Of a stretch of DNA of 64,000 nucleotides, positions 1-9,817 are shown in pieces. The position numbers were made by a program, and so were the translations under genes. The notes beneath the pieces were generated by a model. It saw only the letters and a list, made by a program, of their open reading frames with translations. It was not told where the DNA came from and ran no database searches. The stretch is from Dactylonectria macrodidyma (Eukaryota; Ascomycota; Sordariomycetes; Hypocreales; Nectriaceae), in NCBI GenBank assembly GCA_020744425.1, contig JAGMUV010000003.1, positions 1,178,001 to 1,242,000 on the forward strand, written 5' to 3'. Within the stretch, counting starts at the first letter, position 1. Each line of letters begins with the position of its first letter.

Positions 1-580
1 TCCGACTCGTTTATGGCCGCGATCGAGCGACTCCAAGACCGATGTGATGCATTCTTGTTGATAGTCGCGGAGTTGAAATTGGCTACTAGGGGACACCGTA
101 GATGCGTAAGCTACGAAGGCCCATGACTTGAGCGCGGGTGTGCCGAGCCGGGCATTAGGCCGCAGTATACAGTTTGCAACTGTTCGTAGCATTGCACATG
201 ACGAGATGTACAATACGCACAATTATACTGCATCTAATTCAATTTTTACCAAGATGAAGCTTCGAATAAGTATTTCCATGCGCTTGGGTGGAGTACAAAG
301 TTCTTAGCGTCCGCGTTAGTCAGCAAACACATGGTGGCGGGTGGTTTCCGCAAACTCATTGACTGGGGGCTTCTAGAAATTTGGGACGGTGAACGCTATG
401 AGCCAAGTGCCGAACATCTCCCGCTTCTTTCTTTACTTGCTATCTACCGACCTCACTCAAGCCTTTATTATTCACTGGGCTCAACAAGATCTTGTGGTCG
501 ATAATCGACTGTTCCTCATTCTCTGCTACCATGTTTTCGCCTGCTCAGAGTATTCTTGACGCCGTCTGCAACAAGGGAGC
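1..580. other. Upstream region of the RRN5-like gene
   Basis: No supported gene lies in this leading stretch. It ends with the promoter and 5' leader of the RRN5-like gene. A TCGATAATCGA element lies at 498-508. An upstream ATG at 531 opens a 39-codon frame that overlaps the RRN5 start out of frame and stops at 650. Confidence 0.6.
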
Positions 581-2260
581 ATGGACTCAGATGCCGACTA
601 TCCCCGCGGCGAGGAGGAAAATGAGCTTCACCACTCTTCGCCTTCACAGATGAGGAGTCTGGAAGATCCGGATTTGTTTCGGAATAATGACCCAGTTGAA
701 TATCCCGACCAGTCCGGAAGCGAATATGCTGAAAGCGAAAACACCGATGGTGAAGCAGACGCAAACCCAACTGTCAATGAGGATGATGGCGGGCTCTTCT
801 ATCTCAAACGGCCAGCAGAAGATGCCCCGATACAACGCGCTTTCAAAAGACACAAGGGTGTCTTGAACACTGAATATCTCGATCTACTCAACGGCGACAT
901 CGAAGATGCGGCCCGCCGGGTCAACCTCTCCAACGATGAAGACAATGAGCCTAGCCAACTAGGCCTCACTGTTTGGTCACCCTTGGAGAAGAAGCTATTC
1001 TTTGAGTCCATAGGGCGTTTGGGGCAAGGTGATCTGCCTAATATTGCGTCCCGCATAGGAACCAAGAGTGAGGTTGAAGTTCATCACTACCTCAGCATCC
1101 TCAAGCGGGTCCAACTCATGCGACAAAGAGAAGGGTTACGCCCAGCCATAGAATTCTCAGAGTATCCTGCCGCCGTCGAGCTCAGCCAGCCTCTTTGTCA
1201 TGCTTTAGACGAAGCTGCAGATGCAGTCTCGGTCAGACAAGAGCGCAAGGAAGAGCAGCGGGAGGAGAGCAAGTGGGGGCAGTGCTGGAACATTACTCCA
1301 CAACTTGCCCAGCAGATCGACAACGGCGAAATAGTTCCAAGAGGACCAAATTTTGCATTTACTGGAGTTTTGAATATACAAAACTGGTTGAGGCTCGCGG
1401 AACGCATTTTCATGAACTCCTCAATTCCTAGTGATAACTGGAGCTTCATCGACAACCACCGACCATCCATGTGGGCCACAACATTTGAAGACTTCCACTC
1501 TCTAGCCGTCTCTATCACGCGGAGACTGGTTCAGACAACCATTTTTCTGAGCATGTCGAGAATTAGAGCAAAAAGGGAACTCATTCCTTCAACTCGAGAT
1601 ATTGTGAGACGACAAGACGTTGGAGCAGCCATTGCATCACTGGGCATGACATCAAACTCTGAAGTATTTTGGCTTAAATCCGCCCGCAGACTTCGTCTGG
1701 AGGTTTTCGAGGAGCCCCCAGACCGAGATGAGGAAGTGGAACTGGAAGCCCTCACGTATGATGAAGTCGAAGAGGCTCTGTCGAGAGACGAAGATCAACT
1801 TTTGTCGCCGGAGCAGGAGCCAACGCCTGCACCAGTTGAGGAAGAACTAACTGAGTTCCGAAAATGGGATGAATCCGACTTCGAGACGCCATTCGATATC
1901 TCCGATGGCGAAGATGCCGCCATTATCGGGGAAGCAAACGAAGTGCTCCAATATTCCGCGGCCGACTTCCCAGAGACGTATCGTACCAAAGAAGCATTGA
2001 AGAACCGAATTTCCACGGAAAGACGGCAGGAGCAATACGCAGAAAAGTGTGACCAGTACTCCAGCTGCCAGGCAGAGGCTGAGATGTGGGAGTTGCTCCA
2101 GAGGAAGCCACCCATGGAACTGCCTAAAGTGCACGAGCCGGGGCCGGTGCAGCGCTCCAAACTGGATGTGCAGAGTATTTTCCCCATTGAGCGCGACTGG
2201 AGGGCCAAGATCAAGTATCGCAGCGAGTGGGAGACAGATGAACGGCCGAGAGACCCATAG
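581..2260 (+). CDS. RRN5: RNA polymerase I upstream activation factor subunit, Rrn5-like
   Basis: Uninterrupted 559-residue frame. The first 75 residues are acidic and disordered. Residues about 130-175 form a SANT/Myb-like helical block (VWSPLEKKLFFESIGRLG, then a segment ending HHYLSIL), the layout of Rrn5 of the yeast upstream activation factor, which binds the rDNA promoter and recruits RNA polymerase I in the nucleolus. The C-terminal half is acidic and rich in charged helices, as in fungal homologues. The ATG at 581 is the first in this frame; an out-of-frame ATG at 531 precedes it. The gene is convergent with EAF7, with 189 bp between their stops. The family call rests on the SANT block and overall architecture, so a different SANT-domain chromatin protein is the main alternative. 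Confidence 0.72.
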   Translation: MDSDADYPRGEEENELHHSSPSQMRSLEDPDLFRNNDPVEYPDQSGSEYAESENTDGEADANPTVNEDDGGLFYLKRPAEDAPIQRAFKRHKGVLNTEYLDLLNGDIEDAARRVNLSNDEDNEPSQLGLTVWSPLEKKLFFESIGRLGQGDLPNIASRIGTKSEVEVHHYLSILKRVQLMRQREGLRPAIEFSEYPAAVELSQPLCHALDEAADAVSVRQERKEEQREESKWGQCWNITPQLAQQIDNGEIVPRGPNFAFTGVLNIQNWLRLAERIFMNSSIPSDNWSFIDNHRPSMWATTFEDFHSLAVSITRRLVQTTIFLSMSRIRAKRELIPSTRDIVRRQDVGAAIASLGMTSNSEVFWLKSARRLRLEVFEEPPDRDEEVELEALTYDEVEEALSRDEDQLLSPEQEPTPAPVEEELTEFRKWDESDFETPFDISDGEDAAIIGEANEVLQYSAADFPETYRTKEALKNRISTERRQEQYAEKCDQYSSCQAEAEMWELLQRKPPMELPKVHEPGPVQRSKLDVQSIFPIERDWRAKIKYRSEWETDERPRDP

Positions 2261-2449
2261 GAGGCGTAGGGTGAATGCTTCGAGGCTTCTGCATCAGGTG
2301 TTTTGACGTTATGACTATCTACGTTAGTTGGCTTCGCGAAAGTAGAGGATGATCATTGGGGACATCTCGTTGTAGAATTAATATTGATTTCAGGGTATCT
2401 AAGGTTTGCATCAGCGCCGCAAGACAGCATCCTCGCTTGGTCTCTTTCT

Positions 2450-3570
2450 TCACCGTCTTCTCCTCCCCCTTGCCCGTGTCCTCGTCGTTGTGGTCGCCGC
2501 GCCTCTGCTTCTACTGCCTTTCGCACCCCTTGTTGTTCTAGACACTGGAGTACCACTCTCTTCAGCGCTTCCTTCTTCTTCTTCACTTGATCCACTCTCG
2601 TCACCGTCACCCGTATCTTCTTCCTCCTCGTCCTTTTTCTCCTCGTCCTCCTCTTCTGCCTCATCGTCTTCCTCCTCAGTCGTCTCGGCCTTGTCCTGCT
2701 TCTCTTGTTTGTCTAACTTCTCCTGCTTCTCCTGCTTCTCCTGCTTCTCCTGCTTCTCCTGCTTCTCCTGCTTCTCTTGTTTGTCTAACTTCTCCTGCTT
2801 CTCCTGCTTCTCCTGCTTCTCTTGCTTCTCTTGCTTTTCTTGCTTCTCGGTCTTGACCGTACTTGCTGCGCGCTTCCGTCGACTTGAGCTTCTCTTGCCC
2901 TTTGGAGCTGGCGACTGAGCATCCGTGCCCTCTTCCGTATCCTCAACCGAAGTACCCCTAGTCTTCGAAATCGTGTCGCCTCGCTTGCGCTTCTTGGGTG
3001 GTGAGGGTGCCGGGGAGAGGTCCAGCTGTGGGGGAGACGAAGCAGCCTCGCCTGGGTCTGCAATGGCGCGCTGCATCATGGAGTCTAGGAACTGGGGCCT
3101 TGGTAGCGAGAATTCGACGTATCGGTCCTCAGTCTCATCCTCGTCAAAATTCTCCCGTTCATCGATGACCTCAAGGTTGTAGTACGTGCGCAGTTTCTGC
3201 CAGATGTAAGGGATACGCGTGTGCGGGTACAGGTCGGGATCGAAGCCGTGATTTCGAAGGTGTTCTGATATCGCAATCATTCGGAAATGCCTGTGCATGC
3301 CTGTCAATGGTTAGAAGGGAAGTCGCTCGGGCAGCTGCGTGCTTTGGACAACGGACCTGCTGGTTTCCAGCGAATGACGCCCTTGAAGAGCGAGGCAACT
3401 TGATCATCAGTCCACAACTCGTTGAAGTTATTGCCAGGCTCTTTGACCTCAGGGGCATCATCTGCGTTGTTGTCGACGGGGGGGTTATCGACGTCCATAG
3501 CATCGTCGTCGCGAACAGCTGTTGGCGTGGCAGCTGCTTGGCTCCCGCGAGCGCGCTTTCGGGGAGGCAT
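2450..3570 (-). CDS. EAF7: NuA4 histone acetyltransferase subunit Eaf7 (CT20/MRGBP family)
   Basis: Two exons, 3570-3357 and 3300-2450, joined across a 56-bp intron (donor GTCCGT, branch CTAAC, acceptor GACAG); 354 residues. After a short basic/acidic N-terminus comes the CT20 fold: a WTDDQVASLFKGVIRWKPAG helix, then GMHRHFRMIAISEHLRNHG and IPYIWQKLRTYYNLE. This is the signature of Eaf7/MRGBP, a non-catalytic subunit that pairs with Eaf5/Eaf3 in the NuA4 acetyltransferase of the nucleus. The C-terminal 180 residues are low complexity: basic patches, a Lys-Gln-Glu repeat tract at DNA 2694-2850, an acidic run, and a basic RGRRRR-type end. The gene shares a 445-bp divergent promoter with the gamma-tubulin complex gene. 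Confidence 0.88.
2694..2850 (-). repeat. 9-bp coding minisatellite with a 72-bp higher-order unit
   Basis: On the + strand the unit is TCCTGCTTC or a TCTTGCTTC variant, read on the minus strand as Lys-Gln-Glu. The array is broken twice by an identical segment encoding KLDKQE; the two breaks begin at about 2699 and 2771, exactly 72 bp (eight units) apart. A block of eight units therefore appears to have been duplicated. All changes keep the reading frame of EAF7. Confidence 0.9.
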
Positions 3571-4015
3571 TTTTGCTCGGTGGAGTATGTTTCCTGTTTG
3601 ATTTAGGTTTGAAACAACTTGGCAAGGGATTCGGGACGCGATTGACGATTGTGGAGATGATGGTTGATGTTGGATCGAAATGTTGAAAAAGTTCAGACGG
3701 CAAGCTGGTAGCCATCAATCATGAGATGAATGTGGTCATGAGTGGAAATCTGCAAGGGCCACTGCAAGCTACTGAGGTAGGTGAACTGTACTGTCTAGCG
3801 TGATTAGAGGGGTCTGTCAACTGGCTCCCTAGAAACGCGCCCTGAAAGAGCCCCAATCGTGGGCGCGTCGCGGGGGTTGATCAGGTACCACCTCATGATC
3901 AACACCCCAGCCAATCGCGTGACTCCAGGGGATTTCATCAACTTGGCACTCACTCTGTATGCCACGGCCTAACTACACAGCCTTCCAAATCAATACATGA
4001 CGCTCTGCGCACTTC
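3571..4015. promoter_or_regulatory. Divergent promoter of EAF7 and the GCP gene
   Basis: The 445 bp between the two start codons contains three ACGCG/CGCGT cores at 3835-3839, 3864-3868 and 3916-3920. These match the core of the MluI cell-cycle box bound by MBF-type (Mbp1/Swi6) factors. A hairpin-like inverted repeat lies between the second and third core: GTTGATCA at 3876-3883 and TGATCAAC at 3896-3903, flanked by G and C runs. Motif presence is direct; function is inferred. Confidence 0.5.
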
Positions 4016-6948
4016 ATGAATATGGCCATGGCCGGCAATGAAGACAATGCAGATGTCTTCGCTATCCCCGACCTATGGCAGAGCTCTAAGTGGCTCAATC
4101 AGATAGCCCAAACGGACGACGCATCACCTCCATTCTTTGCGACGGGACTCAAGGGTATGCTTTCTAGACTCGCCGCTTCGCCGTTCATGATGCTAAGTCT
4201 CGGACTCAAGATAGCCTTGATTCTGGCCTGTTGCAGCTTGCGCCGGTCGCAGCCGAACAACATGGCTTCTTTAAGCTTCCGCATCTCGACATCTCCGAGG
4301 TCGTTGAATCAGAAGCCAACGAAGCTTCCAACGACTCAGATACAACCGCAGAGAGTGCACTAAGCACCGAAATTGTCACTGATGTGTGGATGGACCTAGA
4401 TACGGCGCCTGTGAAGGCCGCCGAGCAAAGGACCTGGGATGCGTTTCTCAAGACATGCCCTGCGACGGCCCAGCCGCCGTTGATCACCGAGGCCGGCCCG
4501 GCTACATATGACGCCCTCTTGTGCTGGTCAACTGACCCCCTCCAACTGGATAACTCTGACGTGCCTGTTGTGGAAGCCAGGACGTACATGTCTTCTTTGT
4601 TAGCGCTCGCGACAGGTCAAGAGTCGGTGTTGTTCCAACGAGATGACAAGGGCCGATCATTTACCTCTACCCTACCCAAAATGCGAATTTCAGGGTACTC
4701 AAGGCATGTCCTTCAAGGCCTAGAGAAGCAATGCTTTCGCTGTGGTCTGATCTTCTTAGAGCTGCGGTCATTTGTTCAGTTGACTTACTCTAAGCGCTCG
4801 ACAAGGTGCGGTGTTGCTCTCGCTAGTGCCCTGGAGCAGATTTTGAAGGATTCTCAGGAACATGTCGCTGTACACGGACACAATCCGCGATCGCTATTGG
4901 GCCTTCAATCAACCATTAAGGGTCTGTTGGCCATTTTGGAGCCTTTCCGAAGGCTCACTTCGAAGCTTCGCCGAGGTTATTCAGACGAAGATGTTCTCTC
5001 CATCGTCTTTCATGAGGCTTACTCAGTTGACCATTGCGAGGAGCAACTACGCGAAATCATGCGAGAGGTGCTGCAGCGAGTTTCCCGGCCCTGGATTGAA
5101 TTTCTCGAGGAGTGGATAGGTACCAGACGAGAAGAGGGGATACCCCTAACCAAGTCAAGTGTCGGTGAGGGCAAAGGCTTCATCAAAGTCGATATGGAAA
5201 CCTACATGGACGACTTTGGTCAAGAAGTGGAGGACATCGACTTCCGCTTGGACGAGGCCAAAATGCCCCATTTCATGCCCCATGATATCGCCAAGGCCAT
5301 CTTCGAAACGGGTAAAAACCTCCGCTTCATCAGGAACTGTCACCCCGAACATCCCTTGGCAAATCACGAAATCCTCGTAATGACACATCCCCCTGAGGCC
5401 AAGTGGCTTTACGATTGGGATGCCATTTCACGATTGGAGGACCGAGTTTCCGAGTATCGAGACAATCTGCTTGGTGCCATCCGCAAGAGCCGCTTGGAGT
5501 CGCAGTCCTCCCCAGGAATACAAAAGGGCTTGCTTCCGTCGTGGCCGCAGGCAGAACTACAGTTTTTCGGTGTGGAAGAGCAGAAGATGGAAGAACGCTT
5601 GCTGGCATCAATCGACCAGTTCAACCAACCACTCGCAGATGCGGGTGCAACAGACATGTTGAGTCTTGTGGTTCGTCAACGGCTTTCTGGCCGATACCAG
5701 TCACCTTCTAACGCGTCCAACTTTGCGCCTCATTGGTCATTGCTTCCCGTCCTATCATTTGGCGGCATAACAACTGCTCAATCGCAAGTCGTTAACCAGG
5801 AGAGCTTGCGATTTCTCTTTACCCACCATGACTTGCGAAGTCATCTCAAGATGCATCGTGACTTCCATCTTTTTGGAAACGGAAACTTCTCCAGTCGCCT
5901 GTCTCAAGCTTTGTTTGATCCAGACTTGGAAACCGCGGAAAGACAGGGTGGAGTTGCGCGCCAGGGAGGTGTCATGGGTCTTCGCCTCGGTGGCCGAGAC
6001 AGCTGGCCTCCTGCAAGCTCTGAGCTTCGACTAGCTCTGATGGGGGTCCTTGTGGAGAGTTTTACCTTGGACAACGGCTTCGTCCAAGAGACAGTAAGTG
6101 GTATGTCAAGGGACTCGTCAGAGCTGCCTGGAGGACTGAGCTTCGCGGTCCGTGACTTGTCAGAGGAAGAGATTGAGAAATGTATGAACCCGGATTCACT
6201 GGAGGCGTTGGACTTTCTCCGCCTATCATACAAGGCTTCGAACCCCTTGTCCACCATCATCACCCCGGTGATTCTCATTCAGTATGATCGAATCTTCAAG
6301 CTCCTGCTGCGAGTCCTACGGGTGCTCTATGTCGTCAACCAACTGTTTCGGGATGTCAATGCAAGAACCAGTCGATGGGACGATCCAGACAATGCCTCAT
6401 ATCGATTTACCCAAGAATCACATCACTTCATCTCAGGAATTACCTCTTATTTCTTGGATACAGGAGTCGCAATTCCATGGCAAGCATTCGAAGCGAAGCT
6501 GGATCAAATCCAATCTGACCTCAACGATCCTTCGTCTAATGGCTCACAAGAAAAGATGGAGAGCCCCGATCGGCTTAGAGAACTTCACTCTCAAGCGCTT
6601 GAACGGATCATGCTCTCCCTTTTCCTGAGGAAGCGGCAGCAACCGGTACTCAATCTACTTGAGGAAATCATGACCACGGTACTCCAGTACGCAAAGTATT
6701 CCAGGATGCAAGCCTTGGGCAGAAAAAAGGCGAGCGACGGACCCACAAACTCAGAGGAACTCTATCAGAAATTCAAGAAGAAGGTGCAGATATTCATTAC
6801 TGTCTGCCGAGGCCTAACGGAGAAAGGTCGTTTGGGTACCAGAAGAGGAGACGACCTAGGTCTGAAGCAGGATGGTATTGGCGAGGACCACCTAGTTGCG
6901 CAACTGCTGATGAAGCTGGACATGAATGAATACTATTCTAAACACTAG
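4016..6948 (+). CDS. Spc97/Spc98 family gamma-tubulin complex component (GCP5/GCP6 type)
   Basis: Two exons, 4016-4154 and 4211-6948, with a 56-bp intron (GTATGC donor, GCTAAG branch, CTCAAG acceptor); 958 residues. The splice joins FATGLK to DSLDSG and keeps the frame. The C-terminal half carries the GRIP2 block that contacts gamma-tubulin: LRLSYKASNPLSTIITPVIL, then YDRIFKLLLRVLRVLYVVNQ, and a HHFISGITSYFLDTGV helix. The N-terminal half has the GRIP1-type LEPFRRLTSKLRRG and RPWIEFLEEWIG segments. The protein should act at spindle pole bodies and septal microtubule-organising centres as part of the gamma-tubulin ring complex. Length and divergence fit the accessory subunits GCP5 or GCP6 better than the core GCP2/GCP3; I cannot choose between them. 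In-frame ATGs at 4022 and 4028 are alternative starts. Confidence 0.82.
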
Positions 6949-7663
6949 TAATTGGAAGGAATAGCAATCTCATAGAGAGCCTTTTGGCATACCTCCAACA
7001 ATTCTCTCCATTCTACTACCACGAGTAGGTTCTATGGATAAGAGGATTTGTCTATTGTCCGCCACTCCATCTTAGGCTCTATCATGAGACTACTCTTCCT
7101 GCCCTTGACTGTCAAGGTCCCCGATTCTTCCACCGCTTTCCGCTAGTTTCTCCAGAATCAAATCGGACTTCTCTTTTAAGCTAATTTGTCCTCAACGTAC
7201 CTTAGAAACATGTGGAGGAACTGCATCTTACCTGGTGGTTAGGTAGTTTGTTTTCTGTTGGTCATCTGGCCGCCTTTCCGGTTCGATTCCCAGTGGTAAA
7301 AAAATACAGAAAGAGTCAAGAAAAAACGAAAGAACAAAAGAAAGAAAAGAGCCGAAAACTTCTGAAAAGATATCGGAGAGGGAGAAAAAAGGACTAGAAA
7401 GAAAAGCCTGGGAAGCCATATATGCCATATGATTGATCATTTTTGCCATTTGGTTCAACATAGAATGCCTTATTCCAGCACGGTTACAGAGTAGTACCCC
7501 GCCATACGTTTGGTGGGCTGTGCGGGTGCCAGGTGGGCTGCCCCTCATCGCGTCTCCACGCGTCTAATTCATCGTCACCATCAACAACAAAAATTCCCGA
7601 CATAGCGACCATACTGTCGCATTGCCAAACTGCCATACCACCATTGGGTAGCCAGGAAGGACC
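6949..7663. other. Intergenic, GCP 3' region and ASK1 promoter
   Basis: A purine-rich tract (about 7299-7400) dominates the middle. A sequence resembling a tRNA B box lies near 7281 but does not fold as a tRNA. The last 115 bp contain MluI-type boxes upstream of ASK1. No coding frame is supported. Confidence 0.6.
7550..7564. promoter_or_regulatory. MluI cell-cycle boxes upstream of ASK1
   Basis: CGCGT at 7550-7554 is followed by a perfect ACGCGT at 7559-7564, 100-115 bp before the ASK1 start codon. This is the classical MCB consensus of MBF-type G1/S factors. Binding here is inferred. Confidence 0.5.
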
Positions 7664-9088
7664 ATGGCCCGATCAAGCGCCGCAGCGCGCAATCTTAGTC
7701 TCACGGAGGAGTTAGAGAGGCTAGAGCAGTCAATCACGCTGACTCTGCAAGGTACGATGCCCTCAAGCCTCTTGGCCTGAAGCTTTCGCTCACCCGTAAT
7801 CCAGAAATCGATCACAACTTCAGCAAGTCGCATCGGATCGTCACTACGAGCATCTTACCTTTAGTCGAACAATATGGAGAGCACTCACGGGCCGTTTGGG
7901 AGGCGTCCAAGGTACGTGTTAAATCTTCCAGCAACCAACCCAAATCTGACATTGGTACAGTTCTGGAAGCAATTCTTCGAAGCCTCGGCCAACGTATCTC
8001 TCTCTGGTTATGAAGAGCTAGCCAACGATGAGGAAGAAACGATGACGGTCGAGGAAAGCACGGCAATGAGGGACGAGACGACGGCAGACTATACGGCTCA
8101 GCATGGCGAGGACGATGTAACAGCCACAACTGGAGCCGAACAGTCGAGTTACCACATTGATGAGTCGTTGCTCGATGAAGCCGAGCTCTCCGGAAGCACT
8201 CCTCGCCCGCCTTCGACGAAGTCAACGAAAACGCGCTTCTCGAACCTTGAATCGCCGTACGAGACGATGAAACGGGAGATGCAGGACGAGGAGGGCCAAA
8301 CGACCGTGCTAGATGACAACGAAGACTCGACTGTGCTCTTCGCGCAGCATACTGCGAGGTTGCCCGACCTTTCGATGACGCCGGGTGGTCGTTTTGGCGA
8401 AAACATGGACCAAACTATTGAACAATCGATACAGCGCAACAAAGACCCCCTGTTGCATCGGATCCTAGATAAGAACTACCGCATCCAGGCCACTCCACAC
8501 AAACCAGCACTGCGTATCTCGCCCCTGAAAAGCGCCCAGCCAAAGAGGGAAACTCCGGCGTGGCAGGATTCGCCAATGTCGTCACCTGAGATGGCCGTCC
8601 CCAAGCTGCGCAGCGAGGCCTTTATGTCGCCAATGAAATCCAAAGCCCGGGAGCGTCTGGCGGCGGCTACTCAAGGACCGAGAACGCCCGGCGTCAGTGT
8701 GCAGACACCTGCAACGGCGAGGAAGACCCGTGATGTTTTCGCAGCCGACGATAGCACCGTGACAGCCGGAAAGCAGAAGTACGAGATTGACTGGGATAGC
8801 GACGAAGAGGATGACGATATTGACTTGTACGCCGGCATGAGCCCGCCCAAGACGATTCAATTCGCCCTGCCCCCGTCCAAGTTGCTGCAGACCCCTGGTA
8901 AGTTGTCACGTTGATAAACTTGGTGGGTCACGCGAACTAATAATTTATTTTTTTGTATTCCAGCTCGAGAGGCAAGCCAGAGAATTGTCGGCGATATTCT
9001 CCTAGATGCTGGCGCTGATCCGAACTCGTCGGAGTACAGTCCGAGCATGGTCAAGATGAACGAGGACATTCTCAATGATAGCTTCTAA
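7664..9088 (+). CDS. ASK1: DASH (Dam1) complex subunit Ask1
   Basis: Four exons: 7664-7751, 7805-7911, 7961-8897 and 8964-9088, all with GT-AG introns of 49-66 bp; 418 residues. The N-terminal 80 residues form the Ask1 helical core: LTEELERLEQSITLTLQEID across the first junction, then SKSHRIVTTSILPLVEQYG and AVWEASKFWKQFFEASANV across the second. This core packs with other DASH subunits in the ring that couples kinetochores to microtubules. The rest is long, acidic and disordered, with many Ser/Thr-Pro sites likely to be mitotic kinase targets, and a conserved LLHRILDKNYRIQATPHKP motif. The last exon supplies the short C-terminal helix starting AREASQRIVG. Two MluI-type boxes lie about 100 bp upstream. 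Confidence 0.9.
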
Positions 9089-9469
9089 GCATTCTTCAAG
9101 GATAGACGTAGAAGACCCAAGCAGCCAGGTTATTTACTTGCCACTAGGCTATTTGCCAAATACATTAGAAAATATACCCCCCAGGACCCCCTTGTCCCTT
9201 AACCAACTCCCAGCATCCCATGGCCGATCATTAATCCGTTTCTTTCCCCAAATTGACTGCTTGCAGTCAATAGGGTCTAATAAACCAATCTTCTTACAAA
9301 GAACAAAGCCCTATTTTCCATATCCATCTATATCGTCAATCACATTCGACCCATACCAAACAATATAGGTGCGCGGACGGCTCGCGGAGTCTCAGTAACC
9401 TTTAACCATGAAGACGTCAATACTAGGACCACGAAAACCTGTCAGGAGAGGCCCTTGTGGCGGTGGCCA
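9089..9469. other. Intergenic, convergent 3' ends
   Basis: 3' flanks of ASK1 and of the small minus-strand gene. It is visibly A/T-rich with no supported coding frame or RNA. Confidence 0.6.
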
Positions 9470-9817
9470 TTAGACGTTAAAGCGCACCTGGGACTTCAAA
9501 GCCTGTTCTTGCAGCTTCTTGGCGTCGACCGAGGGCTCCTTGGGATCCGCCTTGGATTGCTTCTTGAACTTTCTCTTGAGCAATGCTGTGGTCGAAGAGT
9601 ATGAGGCGACTGAGGCTGTCTCGGGGTCAACGGCCGGGGAAGCGGCGCTCTTCTCCTGCTCGTTCGAGTAGAGGATGCTGTTGAGCATTGAGTTGGTGTG
9701 TTTCCGGTTGGAGGAGGCTAGAGGTTGTGCGTTAGCACGACACAAATTATGCTTGTCTAAATTGTAGATGCGCTTACCACTGGCGCTAGTGCTTGTGAAG
9801 TTACCGACACCCGACAT
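9470..9817 (-). CDS. Small hypothetical protein, 95 residues
   Basis: Exon 1 is 9817-9778 and exon 2 is 9717-9470, separated by a 60-bp intron (donor GTAAGC, branch GCTAAC, acceptor CTCTAG). Retaining the intron also leaves an open frame of 115 codons, but its splice signals are complete and removal is favoured. The protein begins MSGVGNFTSTSASASSNRKH and continues with a TNSMLNSILYSNEQEK helix, a Ser/Thr linker and a basic KRKFKKQSK helix before ending RFNV. There is no signal peptide or membrane span. I do not recognise a family. The spliced frame, amphipathic helices and Ser-Asn-Arg-Lys-His block look like a conserved small fungal protein. It is divergent from BMS1 across 1.8 kb. Confidence 0.6.
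   Translation of the reverse strand: MSGVGNFTSTSASGKRIYNLDKHNLCRANAQPLASSNRKHTNSMLNSILYSNEQEKSAASPAVDPETASVASYSSTTALLKRKFKKQSKADPKEPSVDAKKLQEQALKSQVRFNV

Noticed and set aside
2406..2918. Plus-strand Ser/Phe-rich frame across the EAF7 repeat
   Set aside because: It is the complement of the Lys-Gln-Glu repeat tract and has no independent support.
7280..7300. GGTTCGATTCC, a match to the tRNA internal B box
   Set aside because: The flanks do not form a T-stem or an acceptor stem and no proper A box lies upstream at the right distance. At most it is a decayed tRNA-derived fragment.
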